Shown piece after piece: positions 32,273 to 40,600 of a DNA stretch of 40,600 nt. Position 1 is the stretch's first letter, and each line of letters starts with the position of its first letter. Source of the stretch: Negativicutes bacterium (GTDB lineage: Bacteria > Bacillota > Negativicutes > Sporomusales > JAOACF01); NCBI GenBank assembly GCA_026417995.1, contig JAOACF010000005.1, forward strand, positions 1 through 40,600, given 5' to 3'. The notes beneath the pieces are model-generated. The model searched no databases and had not been told where the DNA came from. It was given only the letters and a program-made list of their open reading frames with translations. The translations under genes were made by a program, and so were the position numbers.

Positions 32273-33556
32273 CTACATATTGCGGACAACAGCCCGGGCC
32301 GTCCCAACAAGATATAAGGATCCGGCTATACAGACCACGCCGGCTTTCCCCGCAGCGTCCGCAGCCAGCCGAATAGCTTCTTCCAGCGAAACCGCCGCTC
32401 TGGCGCCAGGGATAAGCGCGGCAAGCTTGTCTGCCCCGGCGGCGCGTTCTGAGGCGGGAGCGACAGTAAATACGCGGTCTCCCTGGCGGATCAATGCCCG
32501 GATAATGCCCTCCATATCCTTGTCTTGCAGGATGCCCAACACAAAGGTTATGTTTTGGCCGGGAAAGTATTCATCAAGCGCGACACGCAGCGTTAAAGCG
32601 CCGGCAGGGTTATGTGCGCCGTCAACCACAAAGACGGGATGCTCTCCTAGCAGTTCAAAGCGTCCCGGCCAAAAGGCAGCTTCGAGGCCCCAACGGATAG
32701 CCTCCGCGGATAAGCGCGGTTCGTTCGCTGCGAGCAATACGGCCGTCTTAACCGTCAAGGCAGCGTTGTCTAACTGGTGCCGGCCCAGCAACCGCAGGCG
32801 CAGCGGACGCAATAAAAGTTTATCGTCCCGCCAGGCAAAACTCTGTCCGGTTAGGCCGGCTGACAGCGGCTCAACCTGGAAATCATGCCCTAGCCGGTAG
32901 ACGGGCGCTTTTTGTCGCGCTGCCTCAGCCATAATCACCGCCAGCGCCGCTCCGGCGGCACCCGTCACCACCGGGACTCCCGGCTTGATAATCCCGGCTT
33001 TATGCGCCGCAATTTCCTCTATCGTATTGCCGCAGCGATCGGTGTGTTCCAATGCTACATTGGTGATAACGGCTACTTCCGGTCGGACAACATTGGTAGA
33101 ATCCAGGAGGCCTCCCAGCCCTACCTCAATAACGGCGTATTCAACGTGCGCTGCGGCAAAGTAATGGAGAGCAGCCGCTGTAATCACTTCAAATTCGGTC
33201 GGTTGCTCAGCACCGGCCGCGGTCATTTGCTCCACATGCGTTTTTACATGGGCAACGGCAGCCGCGAATTCCTTCCGGGAAACAGGCTGTCCGTCAACCG
33301 TGATACGTTCGGTGTAATCCGTCAGATGCGGCGAAATGTACATACCGGTGCGGATACCGGCAGCCTGCAAAACGGCTGCCGTCATCGCGGTTGTGGACCC
33401 CTTGCCGTTGGTGCCCGTAATATGGACGGTTTTATAGCGGCGTTCAGGATGTCCCAAAAGTTGGGTTAGTTTTTTAATGCGGGATAATCCCAAATTAATA
33501 CCGAAGCGGCTAAGCGAAGCCAGATAATCTAAAGTTTCTTCGTAAGTCATATGCAT
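32273..33556 (-). CDS. folC: Bifunctional folylpolyglutamate synthase / dihydrofolate synthase
   Basis: FolC adds glutamate to folates. The 427-residue protein has the ATP loop HITGTNGKGST (residues 45-55), the YISPHLTDYTERI segment that follows, EVGLGGLLDSTNVV, TNVALEHTDRCGNTIEEIA, and the C-terminal Mur ligase-like domain with VDGAHNPAGA. The first ATG is at 33556; a second in-frame ATG at 33550 is equally possible, since GGTGTGAG serves both. It lies 12 bp after valS, an order common in Firmicutes. Confidence 0.93.
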   Translation of the reverse strand: MHMTYEETLDYLASLSRFGINLGLSRIKKLTQLLGHPERRYKTVHITGTNGKGSTTAMTAAVLQAAGIRTGMYISPHLTDYTERITVDGQPVSRKEFAAAVAHVKTHVEQMTAAGAEQPTEFEVITAAALHYFAAAHVEYAVIEVGLGGLLDSTNVVRPEVAVITNVALEHTDRCGNTIEEIAAHKAGIIKPGVPVVTGAAGAALAVIMAEAARQKAPVYRLGHDFQVEPLSAGLTGQSFAWRDDKLLLRPLRLRLLGRHQLDNAALTVKTAVLLAANEPRLSAEAIRWGLEAAFWPGRFELLGEHPVFVVDGAHNPAGALTLRVALDEYFPGQNITFVLGILQDKDMEGIIRALIRQGDRVFTVAPASERAAGADKLAALIPGARAAVSLEEAIRLAADAAGKAGVVCIAGSLYLVGTARAVVRNM

Positions 33557-33568
33557 CTCACACCACTG

Positions 33569-36211
33569 CTATATGCGCGACAAGTATTCAAGCCGTTCCA
33601 CAATGGCCGCCCGCTTTTCCTGATATTCCCGCTCTTTGGCCCGCTCTTTTTCGATTACTTCCGGCGGCGCTTTGGCGACAAAACCGGCGTTAGCCAGCTT
33701 GCCGGCAATACGCGCTATTTCCTTCTCCAGTCCGTCAAGTTCCTTGCCGAGGCGGGCGGTTTCCTTTTCCACATCAATCAGCCCTCTGAGCGGCAGATAG
33801 ATTTCCACGCCGCTGCTTACGGCGGTCATAGCGTTTTCCGGCTTGGCGGCGCTGAGCGGCCTAATAGTTATCGGATCGGCGGCGGCAAGTGTCTTAATAT
33901 ACTGGAGGTTGCCGGCAACAAGCGCCTGCATATCGTCGGCCACTAGCAGAATAACCTCACTCTTGCGGCCGGGCGGAACATTGACCTCCGCCCGCATATT
34001 GCGAACAGCCTTAATGATATCCATAATCGCGGTCATGCCGCTTTCAGCCGCTTCGTCGTAAAGCTCGGGCTGCTCGGCCGGCCAGGGTGCAACAATAATG
34101 CTTTCGCCCTCATGCGGCAGGTGCTGCCAAATAGCTTCGGTGATGAACGGCATAAACGGATGAAACAGCTTAAGCGTATTGCCCAGGACATACTGCAGAA
34201 CATACTGCGCGGTCGCGCGGCTTGCGGCATCATCTTTGTTATAGAGCCGGCCTTTGGCCAGTTCAATATACCAATCGCAAAATTCGTTCCAAATGAACTC
34301 GTAGAGCTGGCGGGCGGCTTCGCCCAATTCGAACCGCTCCAGATTAGCCGTAACGTCTCTGACCGTGCGGGCATAACGGCTCAGTATCCAACGGTCAGCC
34401 AGAGTAAAGGCGCCCGGTTTGGCGGCAGGGTCAAACCCTTCCAAATTCATCAGCACAAAGCGGGAAGCATTCCAGATCTTATTGGCAAAATTGCGGCTTG
34501 ACTCAACGCGCTCCCAGTAAAACCGCATGTCATTGCCCGGCGTATTGCCGGTAACCAGAGTAAACCGCAGCGTATCCGCCCCGTACTTATCGATTACTTC
34601 CAACGGATCAATGCCATTGCCCAGCGACTTGGACATCTTGCGGCCTTGCGCATCGCGCACCAGGCCGTGGATAAAGACGTGCCGGAAAGGCACTTCCTGC
34701 TTGAACTCCAGCCCCATGAAAATCATGCGCGCAACCCAGAAAAAGATAATGTCGTAGCCGGTTACCAGCACACTGGTCGGATAGAATTGGCGCAGTTCAG
34801 CCGTATCTTTAGGCCACCCCATGGTGGAAAACGGCCAAAGCGCCGAACTGAACCAGGTATCCAGCACATCAGGGTCCTGCTCTACCTTGCCGCCGCATTT
34901 AGGGCAGGCGGCAATATCCTGGCGGGAGACGGTGATTTCGCCACACTCGCAATACCAAGCCGGGATACGGTGTCCCCACCAGATCTGGCGGGAAATACAC
35001 CAGTCACGGATATTTTCCAGCCAGTTAATATAGATTTTGGTAAAGCGTTCCGGCACAAACCGGATGCGTCCTGAGGTCACCGCCTCAATCGCCGGTTTGG
35101 CCAGTGGCTGCATCTTTACAAACCACTGCTTGGAAATGAGCGGTTCAACAACAGTTGCACATCGCTGACAGTGGCCGACTGAATGGCTATGCTCATCGAT
35201 TTTTACCAGATAGCCTAACTCTTTCAAATCATTCACCAATGCCTTGCGGCATTCGTAACGATCCATGCCCTGGTATTTCCCCGTACCGGCGGACATTCTG
35301 CCGTCAGGATCGATAACAATTACTTCGGGCAATTGGTGGCGCAATCCCATTTCAAAATCATTAGGGTCATGCGCCGGTGTAACTTTTACCGCGCCTGTAC
35401 CGAAGGAAGGATCAACATATTCATCGCCGACAACCGGCAGTATTCGTCCCACAACGGGAAGCACCAAATTTTTGCCGATTAAATGCTTATAGCGGACGTC
35501 TGCGGGATGCACCGCTACCGCAGTATCGCCGAGGATGGTTTCCGGGCGGGTGGTAGCTACTGTTACAAATTCGCCTTCACTTCCTGCCACAGGATAGCGC
35601 ACATGGTAAAGATTGCCCGGCTTTTCCTCGTGTTCAACTTCAATATCACTCAGTGCGGTATTGCAACGCGGACACCAGTTGGTAATCCGGTTACCCTGAT
35701 AAATAAGCCCCTTTTCATACAGCGAGACAAATACTTCCCGTACAGCCGCGGAGCAGCCTTCATCCATGGTAAAGCGCTCACGTTCCCAATCGCAGGAAGC
35801 ACCCAGCCGTTTCAACTGGGTGGTTATGCGGCTGCCATACTTTTCTTTCCATTGCCAGACCCGGTCAATGAACGCTTCCCGTCCGAGATCGTGGCGACTT
35901 GCGCCTTCTTTGGCAAGTTCCTCTTCCACCTTGATTTGAGTAGCGATCCCGGCATGATCCGTCCCGGGCATCCACAGGGTATTATACCCCTGCATCCGCC
36001 GGAAGCGGATTAAGATATCCTGCAGAGTATTGTCAAGGGCATGTCCCATATGCAGTTGACCGGTTACGTTGGGAGGCGGAATCACAATACTGAAGGGAGC
36101 TTTGTCCGGCTCGACCTCAGCGTGAAACAGCCGCCTTTCTTCCCAGTAACGGTACCATTTTTCCTCTACCGCTTCCGGGTTATAGACAGTAGGGAGATTG
36201 TTATCACTCAT
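33569..36211 (-). CDS. valS: Valyl-tRNA synthetase
   Basis: ValRS charges tRNA-Val. The 880-residue protein is of full bacterial length. It shows the class I signatures [16 protein letters not shown] (HMGH at residues 54-57) and [12 protein letters not shown] near residue 525, the editing domain with [17 protein letters not shown], zinc-type cysteines ([10 protein letters not shown] and CPKCGG), and a C-terminal coiled coil rich in Glu and Lys. The ATG at 36211 follows GGAGGG. It is preceded by a T-box leader whose specifier fits valine, and is cotranscribed with folC. Confidence 0.97.
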   Translation of the reverse strand: MSDNNLPTVYNPEAVEEKWYRYWEERRLFHAEVEPDKAPFSIVIPPPNVTGQLHMGHALDNTLQDILIRFRRMQGYNTLWMPGTDHAGIATQIKVEEELAKEGASRHDLGREAFIDRVWQWKEKYGSRITTQLKRLGASCDWERERFTMDEGCSAAVREVFVSLYEKGLIYQGNRITNWCPRCNTALSDIEVEHEEKPGNLYHVRYPVAGSEGEFVTVATTRPETILGDTAVAVHPADVRYKHLIGKNLVLPVVGRILPVVGDEYVDPSFGTGAVKVTPAHDPNDFEMGLRHQLPEVIVIDPDGRMSAGTGKYQGMDRYECRKALVNDLKELGYLVKIDEHSHSVGHCQRCATVVEPLISKQWFVKMQPLAKPAIEAVTSGRIRFVPERFTKIYINWLENIRDWCISRQIWWGHRIPAWYCECGEITVSRQDIAACPKCGGKVEQDPDVLDTWFSSALWPFSTMGWPKDTAELRQFYPTSVLVTGYDIIFFWVARMIFMGLEFKQEVPFRHVFIHGLVRDAQGRKMSKSLGNGIDPLEVIDKYGADTLRFTLVTGNTPGNDMRFYWERVESSRNFANKIWNASRFVLMNLEGFDPAAKPGAFTLADRWILSRYARTVRDVTANLERFELGEAARQLYEFIWNEFCDWYIELAKGRLYNKDDAASRATAQYVLQYVLGNTLKLFHPFMPFITEAIWQHLPHEGESIIVAPWPAEQPELYDEAAESGMTAIMDIIKAVRNMRAEVNVPPGRKSEVILLVADDMQALVAGNLQYIKTLAAADPITIRPLSAAKPENAMTAVSSGVEIYLPLRGLIDVEKETARLGKELDGLEKEIARIAGKLANAGFVAKAPPEVIEKERAKEREYQEKRAAIVERLEYLSRI

Positions 36212-36239
36212 AGCAAACCCTCCGGCAAATTATTAAGTA

Positions 36240-36482
36240 TAGAAATAGCCTTTCATCCCAGGTTATAGGACGAAAGGCTTCACTTCCGCGGTACCACCTA
36301 TTTTCCCGCATGTCAGCGGGCGGCTTTAAAACGGCGTAACGCGCCGCTGCGGGTCGGCCTACCTGTCTCAGCCAACCGGCTCGGGGACGACTTCACTGCA
36401 CACGTTCCCGGATGCCTTCCAGCCACGGGCATCCTCTCTGGCGGGGGTATTACAGCTACTACTTCCCGTCATCGCATGTATC
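36240..36482 (-). promoter_or_regulatory. T-box riboswitch before valS (specifier GUC)
   Basis: The T-box core GGTGGTACCGCGG is on the minus strand within 36281-36300. Upstream are the stem I parts: an AGUA-like bulge, CAGAGAG (36434-36440), and the apical stem GGATGCC/GGCATCC (36410-36434). The specifier appears as GAAGTC followed by G, with GUC (Val) at 36389-36391. Downstream AGCCTTTC pairs with GAAAGGCT (36244-36280) and is followed by ATTTCTATA, forming the terminator. Uncharged tRNA-Val would bind the leader and allow read-through into valS. Confidence 0.95.
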
Positions 36483-36502
36483 CTCTGGCAAGTTGCAAAA
36501 AT

Positions 36503-36531
36503 ATGATATCAGGTTTAGCAAACTATGTCAA
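36503..36531 (-). promoter_or_regulatory. Sigma-A promoter of the valS T-box transcript
   Basis: On the minus strand a perfect TTGACA (36526-36531) stands 17 bp from TATCAT (36503-36508). It lies between the ubiD stop and the T-box. Confidence 0.9.
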
Positions 36532-36540
36532 ATCTGGCGG

Positions 36541-38001
36541 CTAATCCAATCCCAGAACCTTCCATTTGGCATCGACCAGTTTTTTAATATCCTCAGACAT
36601 AACGATTTCGTCTGGCCATTCGCGGGTATTGCCTTCTTCCGGCCATGTTTTGGTCGCGTCAATGCCCACCTTTGTCCCCCAGCCGGGCATAGGTGAAGAA
36701 TGATCCAGCGCGTCGAGCGGCCCGTCAACCAGCACGATATCGCGCCTGGCATCAATATTGTTAAACACCCGCCACCACACTTCGCTCATATCTTGAACAT
36801 TTACATGCGCATCAACCACAATGATCATTTTGGTGAACATCATCTGCCCCATTCCCCAGATAGCATGCATCACCTTCTTGGCGTGCTGCGGATAGCTTTT
36901 CTTGATAGAAATGACGGCACAGTTATGAAAGACGCCCTCCAGCGGCAAGTTAATGTCGACAATCTCCGGCTGCACCATCTTTAAGAGCGGCAAAAAAATC
37001 CGCTCGGTCGCCTTGGCCATATAACAATCTTCCATCGGCGGCTTGCCGACTATTGTCGCCGGGTATATAGGCCTACAGCGGTGAGTAATGCACGTCAGAT
37101 GAAAAACCGGGTATTGATCGGCAAGAGAGTAATATCCGGTATGATCGCCAAACGGGCCCTCGATACGGAACTCGTCAACCGGCACGTACCCCTCCAGTAC
37201 GATTTCCGAATGAGCAGGCACCTCAATATCCACCGTCTCGCATTTCACCATTTCGACCGGCTTTTTGCGCAAAAAGCCGGCGAAAACCATCTCATCCATA
37301 TCCTTCGGTAGCGGTGCGGTAGCAGCGTATGTAACCGCCGGATCACCGCCAATAGCGACGGCCACCTCAATGCGGTCCCGTCCAAGTTCTTTGTGAGCGC
37401 GCCAGTTTTCCGCTCCATTTTTGTGAACATGCCAGTGCATGCCGGTGGTCTGCCCGTCAAATACTTGCATGCGGTACATTCCCACATTGCGTTTGCCGGT
37501 TAGCGGATTTTTGGTAAAAACCAGCGGCAGAGTAATAAACTTGCCCGCGTCGCCCGGCCAGCACTTGAGAACGGGAAACTTGTCCAGGGATGGCTTGTCT
37601 TTGATGATAACCTCTTTGCAGGGGCCGCTTTTTACATACTTGGGAAACTGCATGGCATTTTGGGCCTGGGGAAGAAGCCGCAGCAAATCCAGCTTGCCGG
37701 CAAGGGGATTAAACGGCATTTTAATCAGTTCGCCAACTTCGTCCGCTATTTTGTCAATATGATCGACGCCTAAGGCCAACGCCATGCGCTCCATGCTGCC
37801 AAAGGCATTCATCAGCACCGGAATATCGTATCCCCGGACGTTCTCAAACAGCAGCGCAACATTCTTGCTGCCTGTCATTTTCGAAACCCGGTCGGTAATT
37901 TCGGTTATTTCCAGGTTGCAATCCACCGGTTCGGCGATCCGTTTTAACCAGCCCCGCCTCTCCAGCGCGGCAATAAATTCCCGTAGATCAGTAAATGCCA
38001 C
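36541..38001 (-). CDS. UbiD-family prenylated-FMN decarboxylase
   Basis: UbiD enzymes remove carboxyl groups from aromatic or unsaturated acids with prenylated FMN. The 486-residue protein has TTGMHWHVHKNGAENW (cofactor region), RIEGPFGDHTGYYS with a conserved active-site Glu, and KPPMEDCYMAKATERI. The close kin act in ubiquinone or menaquinone synthesis; in an anaerobe, menaquinone precursor decarboxylation is more likely, but an aromatic acid decarboxylase is possible. The start is GTG at 38001 with GAGGGT before it. It lies 10 bp after tatC and probably shares its transcript. No terminator is seen after it. Confidence 0.88.
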   Translation of the reverse strand: MAFTDLREFIAALERRGWLKRIAEPVDCNLEITEITDRVSKMTGSKNVALLFENVRGYDIPVLMNAFGSMERMALALGVDHIDKIADEVGELIKMPFNPLAGKLDLLRLLPQAQNAMQFPKYVKSGPCKEVIIKDKPSLDKFPVLKCWPGDAGKFITLPLVFTKNPLTGKRNVGMYRMQVFDGQTTGMHWHVHKNGAENWRAHKELGRDRIEVAVAIGGDPAVTYAATAPLPKDMDEMVFAGFLRKKPVEMVKCETVDIEVPAHSEIVLEGYVPVDEFRIEGPFGDHTGYYSLADQYPVFHLTCITHRCRPIYPATIVGKPPMEDCYMAKATERIFLPLLKMVQPEIVDINLPLEGVFHNCAVISIKKSYPQHAKKVMHAIWGMGQMMFTKMIIVVDAHVNVQDMSEVWWRVFNNIDARRDIVLVDGPLDALDHSSPMPGWGTKVGIDATKTWPEEGNTREWPDEIVMSEDIKKLVDAKWKVLGLD

Positions 38002-38011
38002 AATGCGACCC

Positions 38012-38806
38012 TCACTTACCCATAAAATGTTTCAGTACTAAAATGCTGGCTTCATATAAAAGAAGTAGCGGTATTGCAATCATCGTCTGTGAGAAAACGT
38101 CCGGAGTCGGCGATATTACCGCTCCCACAACAAAGGATAATACGACAACCATTTTACGCTTGCCGGCCAGGAAAGCGGACGAAATAAGACCGACTTTGGC
38201 AAGCACAACTAAAAACAGCGGCAGCTCAAATATAATGCCGAAGGGGAGCAAAAACGAAATAATAAAGGACAGATACTGGCCCAGCGACAGCAGCGGCTGC
38301 AAGTTATCGCTTGCAAAACCGATAAAGAACTTCAGCGCGGCCGGCAGTACAAGAAAGTAGGAAAACAAAAGGCCGGCAAAAAACAAAATAACGGATGAAG
38401 GAACAAGTATCACCAGCGCCGTACGTTCATTGGCGGTAAGCGCAGGCACCAAAAAAGCCCATATCTGATATAAGATCACGGGCAGCGCCCCCAGTATCCC
38501 GGTAACAAACGCTATCTTCAGATAGCTGAAAAAGCCCTCGGCAGGGCTCATATAATAGAGCTTGCCGGCAGGTGCCGTGATAAACTGTATGAGCTGTTCC
38601 GCATAAAAATAGCTAATAATAAAACCGATGCCAACGGCAATCGCCGCTTTTATAATCCGCGCCCGAAGCTCCTGCAGGTGATCAACCAAGGACATTTCGC
38701 CGCCTGCTTCAGTGAATGACTCGGGCTTAAATTCTCCGGGGCCATGACTATGTTCGGCTGCATCAGGTTTGTAAACTTCTACGGCTGCTTGTCTTTCTTC
38801 TGGCAT
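38012..38806 (-). CDS. tatC: TatC, twin-arginine translocase receptor
   Basis: TatC binds the twin-arginine signal of folded export substrates. The 264-residue protein has six membrane helices and the family segments MSLVDHLQELRARIIK, GFFSYLKIAFVTGI and GIIFELPLFLVVLAKVGL. It carries a 37-residue acidic extension before the usual MSLVDHL start. I keep the upstream ATG at 38806, because GAGGA lies at good spacing and the gap to tatA is then only 12 bp. An internal ATG at 38695 remains possible. Confidence 0.93.
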   Translation of the reverse strand: MPEERQAAVEVYKPDAAEHSHGPGEFKPESFTEAGGEMSLVDHLQELRARIIKAAIAVGIGFIISYFYAEQLIQFITAPAGKLYYMSPAEGFFSYLKIAFVTGILGALPVILYQIWAFLVPALTANERTALVILVPSSVILFFAGLLFSYFLVLPAALKFFIGFASDNLQPLLSLGQYLSFIISFLLPFGIIFELPLFLVVLAKVGLISSAFLAGKRKMVVVLSFVVGAVISPTPDVFSQTMIAIPLLLLYEASILVLKHFMGK

Positions 38807-38818
38807 GAACCTATGTCC

Positions 38819-39007
38819 TCACTTTTTCTCCTCTGGCTTTTTTTCCTCGGGTTGGGCTTCATCCTTTTTTTCATCACTCACCGCTTTACGGAATTCCTGC
38901 ATGCTGCGGCCAATGGCCTTGCCTACTTCCGGCAGTTTGCCCGGCCCGAAAACGATGAGCGCGATCACCAAAATGAGGATCAGTTCCGGCATACTAAAGC
39001 TAAACAT
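38819..39007 (-). CDS. tatA: TatA/TatE-family twin-arginine translocase pore subunit
   Basis: The 62-residue protein has the short N-terminal membrane helix, the [14 protein letters not shown] hinge, an amphipathic helix and a charged tail rich in Lys and Glu. It polymerises to form the Tat passage. The ATG at 39007 follows GGGGAGGA; the open frame upstream to 39070 runs through the promoter and is not translated. It is the first gene of the tatA-tatC-ubiD set. Confidence 0.95.
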   Translation of the reverse strand: MFSFSMPELILILVIALIVFGPGKLPEVGKAIGRSMQEFRKAVSDEKKDEAQPEEKKPEEKK

Positions 39008-39041
39008 TATATCGTCCTCCCCTAATAGTCCCAACATAATC

Positions 39042-39070
39042 ATTATACCGTGCATACTGCCTAAATACAA
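39042..39070 (-). promoter_or_regulatory. Sigma-A promoter of the tatA-tatC-ubiD operon
   Basis: On the minus strand TTGTAT (39065-39070) and a perfect TATAAT (39042-39047) are 17 bp apart, about 35 bp before the tatA start. Confidence 0.85.
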
Positions 39071-39114
39071 TGAGGCAGCTTTGCGCCTGGCATTAAAGGC
39101 ATATCGCTACCTCA
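39071..39114 (-). terminator. Terminator of the glcD-type gene
   Basis: TGAGGTAGC pairs with GCTGCCTCA (one G-U pair), with GCCT/AGGC inside, and TTGTATTTA follows on the minus strand. The tail doubles as the -35 box of the next promoter. Confidence 0.7.
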
Positions 39115-39136
39115 TCCGCTTGCTATGTATTTACTT

Positions 39137-40525
39137 TCAGTGGTGACTCTGGACTTGGCCGATCAACTTGCCAGGGTTTAGGATGTTATTGGGGTCAAGC
39201 GCCTGCTTGACACTGCGCATAACGTCCATGCCAACCTCGCCAAACTGATTGGGCATATATTTCAGTTTGCCCAATCCGATGCCATGTTCCCCTGACAGTG
39301 TCCCGCCCAGTTCGAGAGCAGTGAGGAAGATCTCGTCCATTGCTTTATAAACCCGTTCCATTTCTTCGGGTATCCGGAGATCAGTAACAATTGTCGGATG
39401 CAGATTCCCATCGCCGGCATGGCCGAATGTGCCGATCTGCAGATTATATTTTCGCGCAATCTCCGTTACAATCCGCACCATATCAGGCACTTTGCTGCGC
39501 GGTACCGTGGCGTCTTCACAGAAGGTTGACGGGCGCAGCTTGGCAAGCGAAGGCAGCGCCGCTCGCCGCGCAGCCCATACCTGGTCACGCTCCTGCATGC
39601 TCTGCGCCACTCTGACCACACCGCCGTTCTCCCGCAGAATATTCTCCATTTTGACGGCGTCCTGTTCGACAGTATCGTAGTCGCCGTCAACTTCGGCCAA
39701 TATAATGGCTTCGGCCTCAACCGGCAATCCCAGTTTAGCAAAGCTTTCGACAGTCCGGATTGTATAATTATCCATAATTTCCAGCGTTGCCGGAATGATT
39801 TTGTTGGCAATGATTTCGGCAATAGATTTGCCGGCCCCGCCCAAGTCACTGAAGTTGGCGATCATGCTCTTGCGGTGAGCAGGCGCGGGAACCAGCCTGA
39901 CAGTAATTTTAGTAATTACGCCGAGGGTACCCTCCGAACCGGTGAACAGCATCGCCATATCATAACCTGGAGCCCGCGGGCTGCGGCCGCCGAACTCCGC
40001 GATCGAGCCATCGGCCAGCACGACCTCCAATCCGGTGACGTAATGTTTAGTCACTCCGTATTTCAGGCCCCGCAAACCTCCCGAGTTTTCGGCCACCGTA
40101 CCGCCCATAGTGGCAGTCGTAACCGTTCCCGGGTCAGGCGGATAAATAAGGCCGTATTTTTCCACAGCGGCGTTCAAATCGGCAACGACAACTGCCGGCT
40201 CAACAACAGCGATAAAATTCTCGAGATCAATCTCTAAAATCCGGTTCATCCGCGCAGTGAACAGCACAATCCCGCCGTTCATCGGGACCGTGCCGGCACT
40301 CAAATTAGTGCCCGAGCCGCGAGTATACACCGGTATTTTCTCACGGTTGGCGATAGCTAGTACTTTAGCAACTTCTTCTTTGTTCGCAGGCTGCACAATT
40401 GCGCCCGGAAGATTGAAAAATCCGGGGGTTGCATCATACCCGTAGCAAATCAGGTCTTCTTTTTCGGTAAGAACCCATTCGGCCCCGACAGCCGCCTTCA
40501 GTTCGCGAATAATTTTGTCGTCCAT
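39137..40525 (-). CDS. FAD-linked oxidase, GlcD type (glycolate/lactate dehydrogenase subunit)
   Basis: The 462-residue protein has the two-part FAD domain (PVYTRGSGTNLSAGTVPMNG and PDPGTVTTATMGGTVAENSG) and the C-terminal FAD-linked oxidase domain ending in FGHAGDGNLHPT and LGGTLSGEHGIGLGK. Such enzymes oxidise 2-hydroxy acids, such as glycolate or D-lactate, and pass electrons to a GlcF-type iron-sulfur protein or to an electron-transfer flavoprotein. Neither partner is in the window; one may lie beyond the right edge or elsewhere. The ATG at 40525 follows GGGGGGAGA. Confidence 0.9.
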   Translation of the reverse strand: MDDKIIRELKAAVGAEWVLTEKEDLICYGYDATPGFFNLPGAIVQPANKEEVAKVLAIANREKIPVYTRGSGTNLSAGTVPMNGGIVLFTARMNRILEIDLENFIAVVEPAVVVADLNAAVEKYGLIYPPDPGTVTTATMGGTVAENSGGLRGLKYGVTKHYVTGLEVVLADGSIAEFGGRSPRAPGYDMAMLFTGSEGTLGVITKITVRLVPAPAHRKSMIANFSDLGGAGKSIAEIIANKIIPATLEIMDNYTIRTVESFAKLGLPVEAEAIILAEVDGDYDTVEQDAVKMENILRENGGVVRVAQSMQERDQVWAARRAALPSLAKLRPSTFCEDATVPRSKVPDMVRIVTEIARKYNLQIGTFGHAGDGNLHPTIVTDLRIPEEMERVYKAMDEIFLTALELGGTLSGEHGIGLGKLKYMPNQFGEVGMDVMRSVKQALDPNNILNPGKLIGQVQSHH

Positions 40526-40578
40526 GTTTCTCCCCCCATTGAGTCATTCCTCACGTTCATGCTTACGGGGAGATAAAG

Positions 40579-40600
40579 TGGCGGGAATACCTCCCGCCAC
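40579..40600 (-). terminator. Terminator-like hairpin of the gene beyond the right edge
   Basis: GTGGCGGGA and TCCCGCCAC form a perfect 9-bp stem with a 4-base loop, followed on the minus strand by TTTATCT. It probably ends the upstream transcript, so the GlcD-type gene may have its own promoter in 40526-40578. Confidence 0.65.

Overview
The window reads as a piece of an anaerobic, propionate-forming Negativicutes chromosome, most likely Sporomusaceae-like. This is inferred from the gene content (Rnf complex, Na+-dependent methylmalonyl-CoA decarboxylase, NAD-linked [FeFe] hydrogenase, Rex, a T-box before valS) and from the Gram-positive style AGGAGG ribosome binding sites; no species is claimed. 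Every convincing gene lies on the minus strand, so transcription runs from high to low coordinates.

Layout, low to high coordinate. 1-5102: rnf operon (rseC-like, rnfC, D, G, E, A and the start of rnfB, cut by the window edge), preceded by a leader holding a 57-bp-period tandem repeat. 5502-11936: transport and CoA-transfer block with an ArsB/NhaD-type carrier, an unknown membrane protein behind a hairpin that buries its ribosome binding site, a class III CoA-transferase and two tandem MatC-type dicarboxylate carriers. 12112-21074: the succinate-to-propionate cycle. CoA-transferase, split methylmalonyl-CoA mutase, MeaB chaperone, epimerase and the decarboxylase subunits (mmdA, a delta/epsilon-like subunit, mmdC, mmdB) are followed by an easily missed 51-residue membrane subunit. 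21215-21441: a probable structured RNA with its own terminator. 21510-22160: rex. 22466-30755: a long run of ten close or overlapping genes. It starts with regulatory genes (two DRTGG-like proteins, two GHKL ATPases, a HydS-like hydrogenase homologue, a PHP phosphoesterase) and ends with the trimeric hydrogenase (NuoE-like, NuoF-like, HydA). Its promoter is overlapped by a candidate Rex operator. 30964-36540: valS, folC and an O-antigen ligase-like gene behind a GUC-specifier T-box. 36541-39070: tatA, tatC and a UbiD decarboxylase. 39137-40525: a GlcD-type FAD oxidase.

How the parts fit (inference). Rnf and the decarboxylase would both build an ion gradient, Na+ for the decarboxylase and Na+ or H+ for Rnf. 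The NhaD-type carrier and the dicarboxylate carriers could use that gradient. The CoA-transferase returns CoA from propionyl-CoA to succinate, so the decarboxylation cycle needs no ATP. Hydrogenase and Rnf balance NADH and ferredoxin, and Rex would report NADH/NAD+ to the hydrogenase promoter. The items most worth following are the hydrogenase signalling island, the unassigned RNA before the CoA-transferase/mutase operon, and the decarboxylase delta subunit that appears split into a membrane peptide and a soluble peptide.
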